Of a DNA stretch of 64,000 nucleotides, positions 41,626 to 53,634 are shown one piece after another (position 1 is the first letter of the stretch; every line of letters begins with the position of its first letter). The notes below the pieces were generated by a model. The model was not told the DNA's origin. It was given only the letters and a program-made list of their open reading frames with translations, and made no database searches. The stretch spans positions 15,520,428 through 15,584,427 of the forward strand of contig NC_064759.1 of NCBI RefSeq assembly GCF_011397635.1, read 5' to 3'. The position numbers and the translations under genes were made by a program. This stretch comes from Epinephelus fuscoguttatus. Lineage: Eukaryota > Chordata > Actinopteri > Perciformes > Serranidae.

Positions 41626-42070
41626 AGGGGCTCTATGTGAAAATCAGAGCATATGAGTTGTGTTGACATGGTTCTCAACATGGAGATGGCTGAGCTGGCG
41701 GCTAGCAGCTGACAGGCTTGAACTCCAAAAATAGTGCTAAACAGCAGCAACAGTGTTGACAGAGCTAATGGTGTTAACCAGGGGGAAATCTGGGGGTGGG
41801 CCCCACACGTCACTTTCAATGATGTCTCTCGATATCAGTGGTTACTGGCTGTCAGTGCAAAGCAGTGGCAATGAGCTAGCCAGTGGAATAAACACATGCA
41901 TTAACATACACATGCAGCTGGACCAGCTCACCGAAACAAACGAAGCTTGGATTACAGCACACACAGAAGTAGTATCACTTCATTCTCGGCTCAGGACATC
42001 ATCACTCCACTAAATCTTTACATAGCAAACAGTGGTTTGCTGCTATATTAATGCTCTGAATGATGCCAAC
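41626..42070. mobile_element. TTAA-type element, left end clear
   Basis: TTAA (41622-41625) precedes AGGGGCTCTATGTG. The body is an inverted copy of the 9800/22985 family (GGTGTTAACC, CATGCATTAACATAC, ATAGCAAACAGTGGTTTGCT). The right end is uncertain. Confidence 0.55.
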
Positions 42071-43734
42071 AGAAGCTTTAACTTTAAGACAACCCCTCTG
42101 TTTGTAGTTCTTTTGTTGTAATCCTTGTGGATGGGGGGCTGGGGCGGGAAGGACTTGAAACATTGTGTTTAATTGTTGGTTTGGTGTATTTTGTGTTGTC
42201 TGTGGGTGCAGCATATTATATCAAAAGAGGAAAATAAAGCAAAGTTCTTGATGCTGGGATGGCGTACAAATAATTTGCTTTGTAAGGTCTACTGCCATGC
42301 TGGTGTTCTGTGCTTTTAAAATGCATTCACTTGGGTGTGAGCAATTAAAAACATTTACCTTGCATTCAGATGGCTTCCCACTTTTCCTTTGTTGAGAAAA
42401 TGAGTGTGTCGAGAGAAAGAGAGAAAGAGGGAGAGAGTCGGAAATGATCCAAGATCAGGATATTAACTGTGAGCACTGTGGTATTATGAGGCAGGTAGTG
42501 ACTCACATGAGCAGTGGGAGGTGGAGAGGGAGGAGTGGAAAAAAAGATGGGAAGGGAAATAAGAGTGCAGCGTATGGAGGGCAGACTGAGGAGTGGAGGG
42601 ATTGGGGGAGAACATTGGTGAAAAAAAACATACAGCATGAAACAGGGAGAGAGAGAAGGAGAAATATGGCACTTTGGAGAGGGAGGGGGAGAGGAACTGT
42701 TCATTCCAAGGTTTGGCTGCATTCCAGGCTGTCTGGCTCTGATTCTGACGGCCTCCTGTTTTTCTTTTTTTCTGTCTTACCTCCAGACTGACTGGACCCT
42801 GGAGCTGCCTTCTCCCTGCCTGATCCAAACTTCAGTCACCATGGCACCACCCCATGTGTGCAGCTGGCTGAAAAGGGCAGAGGAGCGTTACACATGTGTC
42901 ACTTCAGCTTCCTCAGTCCTGTCACTAGTCAGACAGAAAGCAAGCTCATGAATTGTCTGGAATTTGGAACGGCAAACAGACGCTGACCTCTCATGTCACC
43001 TGCCTGAGAGCCGACGAGCCAGGATGGAGTGTGCTTTTTTCTCAGCATACACCAGAGCTGCTGAGTGGAAATTCAACACATTTTTTTGTCCCAGTGGAAG
43101 TGGGGAGAGACTGGAAACATTCCTTGCGGGACAATGGGCTATCAAAGACCCCAGTGACCACTCCCTGTAGTTCACAGGCATGAATCAGGCAGCAACAGGT
43201 TACACAACAGCCTCCACAGAGATTGGATGGAGGAGAACCTTGCCTGGTTTCACAACCTGTATTAAGTGCAACTCTGCTATGACTCAGACAGACTGTCATA
43301 TGGTGATCTGAAAGTTGGTGGCAATCTTACTGAGGCGTGGATGAGTCAGAATAAACAGTGCACAGTTCAGTTATTTAATGTCAAAGTCAGCCTAAAGGAA
43401 AGGCAAGACAGGGAAAAACTTTTTCCATAGGGTGCGTTAACTGCAGTTGTTTCCAATGCAGTTTCCGATGTTACAGAATTATCTAGAAATATGTTAAACC
43501 ATGTGTGCTTAAAGTTTTGGTAACAAAGTGCCAATTACAGGGGCCAGCATATGATTAAGGGCCGCATAGGAAAACTGCACAAATCTCACTTCCACATGAA
43601 ACTGCAGAGTTGTCCACTGAAAAATCACTATTCCTACATCCCTAACTGGACAGATGCTTGTTTGACGCAGAACTGAGCCCTCAGGCTGCACTTTGTGTTA
43701 AACTAACAAAGATAAGGCTGCAACCATTCATTCA

Positions 43735-44105
43735 TTTTATTTAGTCATTCATTCATTTTCCATAACCGCTTTTCCTGTTGGGGGTCGTGGGGGGGCTGGA
43801 GCCTATCCCAGATGACATAGGGCGAGAAGCAGGGCACACCCTGGACAGGTCGCCAGACTATCACAGAGCTGACACATAGAGACAGACAACCATTCACACT
43901 CACATTCACACCTATGGACAATTTAGAGTCACCAATTAACCTGCATGTCTTTGGACTGTGGGAGGAAGTCAAATTACCCATAGAAAACCCACGCTGACAT
44001 GGGGAGAACATGCAAACTCCACACAGAAGGGCTCCCCCACCCTGGGTTCAAACCAGGAGCTCTCTTTCTGTGAGGTGACAATGCTAACCACTGCACCACT
44101 GTGTT
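43735..44105. mobile_element. Common fish retroelement tail (CATAACCGCTTTTCC...GAGCCTATCCCAG)
   Basis: The segment CTGGAGCCTATCCCAG, CACCCTGGACAGGTCGCCAG, ACAATTTAGAGTCACCAATT, CATGTCTTTGGACTGTGGGA and GGGGAGAACATGCAAACTCC is a very abundant teleost repeat, in my recollection the 3' part of a non-LTR retrotransposon. ATTC repeats precede it. It appears to sit inside a GATTAAT-family repeat (GGCTGCAAC before, CAACTGATTATTATCAATT after). Confidence 0.75.
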
Positions 44106-45360
44106 GCCGCAACTGATTATTATCAATTAAACGGAGGATTATTTTCTCTCTTAATAAATAACGTTTGGTATATGAAATTTCAGGTAATCATATAAAATGA
44201 CTGTCACATTTTCTACATTAGGTGAAGTCATTAAAATGGCTTGTTTTCTCTGGCCAACACCTCCTCACAACTATGCTGAAACCATGAAATCCTGGGTATA
44301 TCTCCTTGAAAACTGACTTTATTTATTGAAAAGTTATTTAAATATATCTCTCGATTGAGTTATTAATTACTCAACTAATCATTTCAGCTCAGCATAGCTA
44401 AAAGTGGTACTTGATTCCAGTAAAACTTGAATTATTGACTGATTTGAATCAGGAAGAGATGAAACAGTCTCACTCTGTTGGTGTCTCTACTGTTCCTGTG
44501 TTATTAAAATGAAAAGGTACACTAACCATAACATTTTCAAAGTGTTAAAAATATAAACGTGATAATAAATGTAAATGTATGTAAATGATAGACATATTCT
44601 GAAAGATTTCTGGCATTGTAAAAGCAATGACTACACCTGAAAGTGTGATAAGACTCAACCACGTGGGCAACATGCGTCACCAAGGTTATTGATGTGTGTG
44701 TGTGTGTGTGTCTGTGTGTGGATGAGGCACAAAAGGATATTAAGTCATAGAAGTGGGTAATGTGCAGGATGGGAGGTGTCATCAGAAACCAGGTTGAGGG
44801 CAACCACATCCCTATTGTCAGGATGAGCAAACGTATGACTTACGAAATAGCCATATACTAAATTTACTCTCCATAATCAAGTGTGCTAATCATGCACACA
44901 GAAGCAATCTAAGTCTTTGCATGTTGACTGCCTTTGTGCAAAGCAAATAACGGTGTGGCAGCGCACTTGGCAACAGACAAAACAATGCCTTTATGATCTG
45001 ATCCTCAGCTCTCTGCCTGTTGAGGCAAGTGAAAGACAGGAAGAAAACCAGTCTTATTTTTTTCTCACATTAAATAAAAGTTACAGTGGGCAACCTAGTC
45101 CACAGCCCAGCCCTGGTGGAACATACTTTCCTCAACCGTTGTAACTCCTTGTGTTTAAACCCTGACCGCCTTTAGTGTCTGTATCTAATCAAGCCTCTAG
45201 CCCCATTATCTCTCCCTCCCTCTCGCTCCCTCATTCCCTCGGTCTGACCTTACAAGGAGAGGCAACAGGGTTGATGTCATTGAATGAAGAATGCTGCAAG
45301 AATCCAGAGAGAAAAGAGAGCGGGGAGGAGGAGGGGTCTGACTGGACAGTTTAAGTGTGT

Positions 45361-45362
<2 letters not shown>

Positions 45363-45432
<70 letters not shown>
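45363..45432. repeat. Compound (CA)n(GA)n microsatellite
   Basis: About 18 CA units pass directly into about 17 GA units, roughly 0.8 kb before the candidate zyx CpG block. Confidence 0.95.
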
Positions 45433-45435
<3 letters not shown>

Positions 45436-45999
45436 GCTGTTTACATAGTAATACACAACTTCTGAGCCAAAGTAAAACGAGAGAGAACTTGTTTGGAAGG
45501 ATGGTGTCATTCCTTTTCCAGGCTGAAAAGCACAGGGGGAGGGTCTAATAGCTGGAGAGGGGAAGAGAGAAACAGAAGTTACCATTACAGTCAACTGTTA
45601 CTCAGCCTGGACCAAGAGAAAAAGAAGAACAAAAGAAAGAGGGGAAGGGAACAAGGAGAAAAGGAGACACACACTGCAGTTGTATTAACAGGGTAAGTAA
45701 CTGTATTTGCTGTGAATCAAGATAACAGGAGGAAATGGCATGTCTCACTTTTTGGGGGGTCAGACTGCCCCAGGTTACCTAATAAGGTAAAGTTTATTGT
45801 CAGGTTTCAATGATAGCACAGATTTACAGAAACTCAATGGGGGTTGCTGTTAACACCTCAGGGAATGGCATCATTGTGACGTGACAACTTCTATGGATCT
45901 GTCATAAAGCTGTGTTTTATATGTCATTTTAAATCTACTGCAGGGTTTAATTGAAAGATACCTCTGGGTGGGTGGTGGTCTGTTGTTTCCCTGGCTGTA

Positions 46000-46650
46000 T
46001 AGTGAGCAACGTACAGTAGGTTGCTACACCAGCTGATGGACACCCCACGATAAGGAATGGGCTATGCGGAAGCTCCAACAGGAAGTGCAGCCAAAAAGTT
46101 GACAAAGCTAGCAAGCTAGCAACGCAGCTGGAAGCTTTTATGCACTACAGAGAGTAGCAGGAATATTAAACTTGATGACAGCACAGTTAAGAGAAGCCGT
46201 CAGCTTTGCCATATGAGGTAAGAAGAAAAAATGGGGCGGTACCGATACAAACTGACCCAAGGGTTGTAACGTTAGGAGAGGTAGGTTAGGGGTGTGCGCG
46301 AGTGAAGCTAGCTAACCTTACCGTTGATGTGATTGATGATAAGCCACAGAGCTTACGTTCATGTTTATCACACAAGGTGGCTGGTCAGAGTCGCGGGTGA
46401 GTGTCAGATGCCATTAAATCGTCAGAGGGTTTAATTTCTGTGCTAATGTGTGTCGAAGAAATGACGGTAAATCATATGAGCGTTACCTGAATCAACCCGA
46501 CTGAGACACGCTAACGTTTCTAACGTCACGAGCGTCCAATGGTTACTGCTGGAATGTTAACATCAACGTAGAACTGATTTTCCCTCTTAGCCACCTAGCT
46601 AAATTAGCCAACGTCTAGCTGGCAACCTTCATTTTTTCCGCACTCTGTAC
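46000..46650 (+). promoter_or_regulatory. zyx: CpG-enriched candidate zyx promoter and 5' exon
   Basis: About twenty CpGs fall between 46235 and 46650, a clear local rise over the AT-rich flanks. A GC box (GGGGCGG, near 46232) is present, and a good donor GAG|gtaaga at 46218 closes a possible untranslated exon. CpG islands usually cover the start and first intron of housekeeping-type genes such as zyxin. The start site itself is inferred. Confidence 0.4.
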
Positions 46651-46659
46651 ATTGCTAGA

Positions 46660-49600
46660 TAGTGAATTATTAATTATTATTTATTATTTATTAACCTAGC
46701 TGTCTGTCTCCATTTGCTGTGTTTGTGACTGCTCGCCCATTGATGTCAGCTGTCAAAGGCTAACAGTTGGCTAACGCTATCTAATCAATGGGGTGCCGAG
46801 GTGGGTGGAGCACCATGGTGCAGTAAGTTATGTGTAACTTATTGATATAGCCAAGTTATTAGGTGGCACATGATTACTGCTCTGTTGTGCCCATATTGAG
46901 GAGGCCTTTATCACTGAATGGCCTATATTCATAACCTAGTTGTGTCTCATGTCATGAATGAAAGGATGCGACCAGATCTGCCACAGCTCAGTGCACTAAT
47001 AAGGCATGTTGGGAGAATACAGAGGGATCATGGCCATGTTAGCACAGCACTTACACAGCTTTAGTGAATATAAAAATCCTGTCATTATCAGTGTTAGCCA
47101 TACAGCTGTGCCTTGCCTCTCTGATTTGCCTTTTCATCAGCCAGATAGGAGGGAAGCCTCAGCCCAAGGCCATAGTAAACTGTGTTTAAGAATAACTAAA
47201 AGCTAGAAGACTCCAGCTTGGGTTAGCCTGAGGTTTGTGTGGTGCTTCTGTTTGAAAAGACTCAGATTATGGTCAGTGACGCCTCAGTAAATTGTTGAGG
47301 CAAATGGAAATCAGTGAATGGAGATGATCTATGAATGAGTACATGCTACCCTTGTTGACTGGGGTGACGAGGAATCGTCTTTAATTGCAGCCTCCGTGAG
47401 GCAAGACAGGCAGGCTATTTTAGGGCGTCCCTTTGCGCTAAATCCCTGCATGTGAAGCTCTTTTGATTTTGTCTCCCACCCATCTTGTGACTCTTCTTTA
47501 GCCTAAATCCCTCTACTGTAATATCTGTGGAAGCGGATAAGGTTGTGCGGGTGAGAGCTTGACACAGAGCCCATCGGCTGATGTTATTACCAGTTTTGAA
47601 ATGTTGCCTGCTCAATCAGCCATCTAACTGTAGTCTGAGAGGGAGCACAGCACTGGTGCTCAATGCATGTCCAGTGACCTGTAAGATTGGACTCAAAAGG
47701 GTTGTTTGTCCCCGCATTAGTGACCCCCGGCCTAGACACGCTTTCCCAGAAACTGGGTGTGCTATTAACATGCGAACAATAGAGAGTTTCATCAACAACA
47801 CACTAGTCACTGATACAATGACCAACCAGACGCGGAAAAAGTTAGTTACTCTCAGGAATTTAGGTTCCTGTAACTGTTAGGGTAACTGCCTTTATAAATG
47901 TGAAATTAACTTTGGGTTTGTGTTTGATTGCTTTATTGTATTTATTATTATGTGCAGTTATGAGCTTGATACTAATGTGGGACCTTTACCTCTATCTGTG
48001 TTGTTAAAGGAACATCAATTTTGGTAGAAAAACCATAGCAAAAATGTTTTTACTGAATGTATGTGAGCACATTGGTTCTCAAAAAGAAGTTCATCTATGC
48101 ACCGTGCTGCACCACCTCCATATATGACCTTTTAAAAGGTAGCAGCACAGTTTATAAACCAAATGTAGTTCCTCTTTAACCTCAAAGTAATGAACCACTG
48201 CTGAGTTAAACAGTTTGCCATGGAAAAGTGTGGTAAACTCCCCTGTAACAGCTACTGCATCACATAGTCTGTCGCCTTCAGAAAGAAGGTGTTCATGTGA
48301 AACTTATTAACACTAAGACAAAACACAGTGATAACAACAAGTGTGCTACAAAAGGTGCAGTTTTATTTTTTTTTATTTGCGCTTTTTCATAGTCCCTATG
48401 GGACTTATAATGTTGAGTCTCAAGGGCCTGTTTCAAGTCCTGAAGAGGTCTCTCTGTTCTGTAAGGCAGTGATTCTCCAACCATGTTTAGTGCCAATACC
48501 ATGCTGTTTTTCATGTTCTTCAAGGTTGATTACATTTACCCTCTGTCGCATGTGTAAATCAGTCCCTGATAAGGTGGAATGAAAACCAACTGTGCTGCAG
48601 TACCCACACCAGCATTGAGTACCATTTTTGTAGCCTATAAAAGCTGTACAGCCACGTGGAGGTTGCACAAAGTTCAAAAGCTGCAGAGGACAGCGTGTGA
48701 TTTATGCAGGGGCCCTATCTAAATGCTCTGTAATGCCATCCTCCATCACAGCTGTAACATAGAAATGATTAAATGCAGCTTCAAGTGATGTCATTCAGTT
48801 AGTAATGAGCGAGAGATGAATGAGAAGTTGAGGAGAGCACAACAATGAACGAGATAAAAATGGTTGTGGTCTGCCTCAGAACACACGTCTGTACATCAGA
48901 TTGTGAGAGTGAGCCAGAGCTTATGACAAGCACTCCATCCTTCAACAAAGCAGCAAAGATATATAGAAAGAGAGGCTGTTTGGAAAGAAGCAAAAAAAGA
49001 GGTGATGTCATTGAGTTGTAGTGCCAAATATGTTCCTCGGTTGAGGGTCTCTCATCTCAAGGATCAGGTTTCAAGATAGATTTGGAGTAGGATGTCTGGA
49101 GCTCTGCGTGGAGCTGATGTCATCGTATTAAATCCCTCAGGATCGAATCAAGGAGCAGATGGAACCTGACCACAAGTTATTATCACTGTTGAATAATTGA
49201 GGGGACTATTGTGTATTGTCTCGTATAGAGGCAAGGTAGCTTAAGTGCTGTAATGAAAAGACTAAATCACAGTTTATACCCACCCTTCTTGTCAAGCACT
49301 CCTTTTAGAAAGCCATTATAAATCCAAGTGCCCTGTTTAGAGCACTTCAGCCTTATTTAAAGTCAAGAGCTTTATCTTCACTGTAACCAGTCAATCTGGT
49401 TTTGCATTAAGTGACCACTCTGTTCAACTTGAAGTAAGCATTGATATCATGTTAATAAGATGCCAGCTGTTTTTCAAAAGACTGAAAAAACATCTGTCCT
49501 TTCTCTCTCGCACTCTCCTTTTGTTATTTTATTTTTCCGTTGGTGCAAACTGCTCTGCAAAATTTCCCTGTGTGCCTGTAGAAAGTTGGCAACCAGAACA

Positions 49601-52090
49601 CTTTGCATCTCTATTAGAGCCTCACCATCTCCCCTATTGATTCATGCAGCAGTTTTCTGAATTATTTAGACTACATGAGATAGTGAAGTGGAGCTAAGAT
49701 TGTAACTGTACTGAAAGGACACTGACATTGGAGAGTAAATCTCATGCCTGGAGATACTTTCACTGATTGTTGTAATGTTTTCCGTTAGATAAATGGTCAA
49801 AACTAATTGTGTTTTCTGGTGGCATAGCTAATCTGAACCCTATGATCAGTCACTAATGCTGTTGTAGTGAGATGTATCAGAAGGAATTACACTTCAAATC
49901 AAATTTTTGTCTAGTCAGAGCAGAAAGCTACTTGAACTTGTGTTAGTTTAAAACTTATGACCTATTTACATGATAATACATACAATCTGATACATAAAGA
50001 CTGTACATACACATATAGAGCAATCTGATAAAAATGCATATACACAACAAATTAGTATTCCAACAAATGAATTATGTTCCTGTATAGTTAAAGTGTTGTG
50101 TACCCAGGTTTAATACATTAGTGATTCATAATGGGAAGTCTAGACTATTGAATGACACAGCGGAAGAGTCGACACCTCCACATGCCCAAAGGACATATAT
50201 GGTTAAAAGTGTTCAACATCTATAAATATTGATTTTAAGGAAGCTGACTCAAAAAGCAGAAAAGACCTTGCTGCTTTCTCTGCAGAGAAACTTGTGATTA
50301 TATCACGAGCACCAGAGATACTTTCATGAGCTCTGAGGGGTTTTTGTCTTGTCAGAACTTGAAGCGTTGCCTGTGTGTCCCAACAAAGTGGAATGAGGGT
50401 GAAACACTTCAGCTCTTTCCTGGTTAGTTTAGCCTTTAGCTAGGCCCAGTCTGCATAATGGTTTTCAAGGCTATGTCAGGCTTGATCTCTTCCTGGGGTA
50501 GGTTGTTTTCCCAAATGCAAACTCAATTATATCTAAATGGTGTAAACAACTGATGTAGCTACATTTTAACCCACAGTGTAAACAAAGTGTTTTGTGGCTT
50601 TTGGAGAGGTTTGCTCAACAGTATTATGTGTGTCAGGAAATATGTGTTGCAACTTCAAAGGCAAAAATACAGTAAGTTAAACTAAAAGGAGCCAGTTTAA
50701 AATCACTAATTTAAGAAAGGAAGAAAAGACAGTTGGACCAGGGTTAGATGTAAGACTCTTAAAGACTTTTTCAATGCCATTTGGAATGGAATTTAATTGT
50801 ACAATAACCAAAACTGAAGAAAAACAAAAAACATGAACTGACATCAGTTATGTTGAGGGAAATTTTTGCATGAAATGTTTATTGTAACATAAAACATGAC
50901 TTTTTTAGAGGTGGAGATGGTGGCAGAACAGAACTGGGAAATACCTGACCTTTTTTAGCAAGTTTTCTTGGCAAATTTGTTTTTCATTCTGCATGTGGGA
51001 TTCCACTGCCTTGATTCCCGTCATGCAGAGTTTGAAAAGCTTTTTGCAAAAAATACACCAAGCCTTCTTGCCTTGTACTGAATTAGCTATGCTACAAAAT
51101 CTTGGTTAAATAGCCAATACTCATTAAATTTGTACTTCCCCATGTCGTCCAGGGTGCAGCGACAGCCAGCAGATAGTGGATCCTCCAATCTGAGCATCTT
51201 GGCAGGAAACAAAATAGTAGTGTTTTTGGTTCCACTATCCAGATTTGTGTGATGTTAATCCAAGAAGCATTCAGTTACTTATGAAAGAAAATAGATGTTA
51301 TTTTGAGATTTTCTGATGCCAATGTCTTAACATTTTTAAGTCTTTTGAAAGATTGATTTAAGACATTTTAATACCAATTAAAACCTTATTTTTAGATTAT
51401 TGAATTCAATGCCTTTTAAGGCTTTTTAGGGTCCAGTAAACTCTTTAGTCACAGTTATTTAAGTATTTGATATTTTGGGGATTATATTTCTGAAATGTTG
51501 AGAAGAAACCAAGGCGACATACTTATTAACATACCAGGATGTTTATTTCCGTTTTCAAGGAAAACCCATGCACATCAACCCCTAGCCTGTGAGGGAAATA
51601 CTAAAGCTAACTCAGGAGAGGTATATCAAGACGCACTGATACAACCTTAACCTGTTTTTCAGTTTGACTTGTGCATACTTTTCTTTTGGAAATGATCAGT
51701 GTAGCCTTAGTAGAGTAGACAAAACAATGAATGGACATTTACTGAAGTACTTTTGAATTATAGATAACTGAGAAAACAATCCCACACTCTTCTTTTCCAT
51801 ATCTGTGACATTTATGGAGGCATCTATGCTATGCAACCTTCATTAGGATGTAGAGGATAAATGCCACACAACAAAGAGATAATTGCATACTGGATGTTCA
51901 GTGGAAAATGTTAACTCCAATTTGTCTAATTCTTTCCACCTACTCATTCTCTAACAGGTTGTGTGTTGTGGCTGCGTGACATTTATCTTTTATAACCTAT
52001 TGAAGACTGCATAAATAGTCCAAAGTCTTAAGCAGCGTCATAGTGTGAGCCAAGACAGCCAGTGTGTGTGCAGATGTGTGCGTCAGTGTG
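46660..52090 (+). other. zyx: Probable zyx first intron, no coding exon seen
   Basis: AT-rich, with stop codons dense in all frames and no recognisable protein. It appears poorer in the foldback elements than the fam131b introns. Confidence 0.4.
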
Positions 52091-52099
52091 TGATTGTGT

Positions 52100-52259
52100 G
52101 TGTTGGTGGAGGAGGTCAGAAAGAACAACCGCGCTTTTGACTAAAGTTCATATTTGGGGGCCGCCGGTCTTCGGGGGAAATGTGTTCAGACTTTGTGAAG
52201 AATCTCGGTAGAGACACTGAAGTAACATCAACATTTGTTTAACCACCAGCATGTGTGAG
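52100..52259 (+). promoter_or_regulatory. zyx: Alternative candidate zyx 5' non-coding exon
   Basis: A more GC-rich island (CCGCGC, GGGCCGCCGG near 52160) in an AT-rich setting ends at GAG|gtaaat (52260), 1.1 kb before the first coding exon. It could be the first exon or a second 5' UTR exon. No TATA box is clear. Confidence 0.3.
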
Positions 52260-53398
52260 GTAAATATTTGAGCTCTCCCTCTTTTTGACGTACCTCACAT
52301 GAAAATGTTATGATAGTTGCTATCGTCCCCTGGTCTCCCTCCTACAAAACTTGCTCTCGTCTTGTTTTATGTCACAGTAAACAGCCATGTGTTATACATT
52401 GTAAATTGTGTCTGGCATCTGGGAGTGCCACTCTGTCTGCTCGGTATACATGGCCCGAGGAAATGTTCACACACTTTTTTCTCATTCCACTGTAGACCAT
52501 TTGCCAAAGCTTTTGTGTTTAAAGACTAACACTGGATTTGCAGAATGCCTCGTGGTGGTTGTTTTTTTGTTTCTTTTACTGCAATTTCACTAAATCCAGA
52601 AATAGTCACAGTCCAAACTACATTTTAAGAGACACTGCAAGCCACAATAAACCTCTATTTTAATTAGTTTTGCTAAGACTGTAGGGGTCGAGACAGCTGT
52701 GTCTCAGTTATAAACTATACAATAGGTACCAATCTGCATAGCGTACTGTTTTGGCAGTTGGTATAAAAGAAGTTAAAGTTTTGTACCAACAGGAAATGAG
52801 AAACAATATACACAGATTGAATCAATCGAAACTGCAATGTTAAGAAGCAACTGCCAATTTTAAAGTTGGAAACCTAACAAAGCAAAAATAGAAATGTTCC
52901 TCCAAAGATTCATTACCTTCATATTAAATTTTTTACTAGTTCCTGCAGCTGTCTCACCTTTTTTCCCTCTGTTTCCTTTTCGCTGTGTAGTGACGGATAA
53001 CTGTCCGTCAACACAACTCTAAAACTCTTGGTGTAGTTAATTTTGTCGCTTGTTCAGTGTAAAGGCATTGCATACCCAAAATCTGGTTGCAATTACTTTG
53101 TAATTTGGAATTGTGTTGGGCCAAATGTTTTGTTGATGTGTCATCACCACTAATCCTCCTGCAAAAGACCGACATGCTTACACTGCCAAGGAATGCGAGC
53201 CCTTTGACTTTAGTCAGCTGATTAATGTTGGTTTCATCATGTGGGGTGAGAGAGTAAGACCCCTGAGTCTGGTGCTATTTGAACCTCACTGCAACCTGTA
53301 TTATACCATTTCAGAAAAACAGCCTCTCATATAAGTATTAATATTTTCCTGTACAGTGTCCAACTGATGTTCATAACATTTCTTGTGTTCATCCTCAG

Positions 53399-53634
53399 AT
53401 AAATACACAAAATGGAGGACTCCAGCAGCAGCAAGCCATTCATGGTGACATCCTCTCTGAACTTCAAAGTCACCACCCCGTCCTTCTACAACCAGCCAAA
53501 GAAGTTTGCCTCTGTGGCACCACCGCGGCCAAAAAGTATAACGCCTCCCTCGGCTCCATCACCGACACCAGTAGGCACAGCCGTGATTGGCCGAGTGGGC
53601 GACCTGCCCCCACCGCCGCCTTCGCTCTGTGATG
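53399..53634 (+). CDS. zyx: zyx first coding exon (13 nt 5' UTR, CDS from 53412)
   Basis: The acceptor atcctcag is followed by 13 untranslated bases and ATG at 53412. It encodes [20 protein letters not shown] followed by the zyxin N-terminal [17 protein letters not shown] block, the region that binds alpha-actinin in mammals, and DLPPPPP. The donor is GATG|gtatat. Confidence 0.92.

Noticed and set aside
52120..52260. Protein-coding first exon of zyx with an upstream ATG (52251)
   Set aside because: The ATG would give only Met-Cys-Glu before the donor and the joined frame does not match the 53412 start; the zyxin N terminus is complete from 53412.
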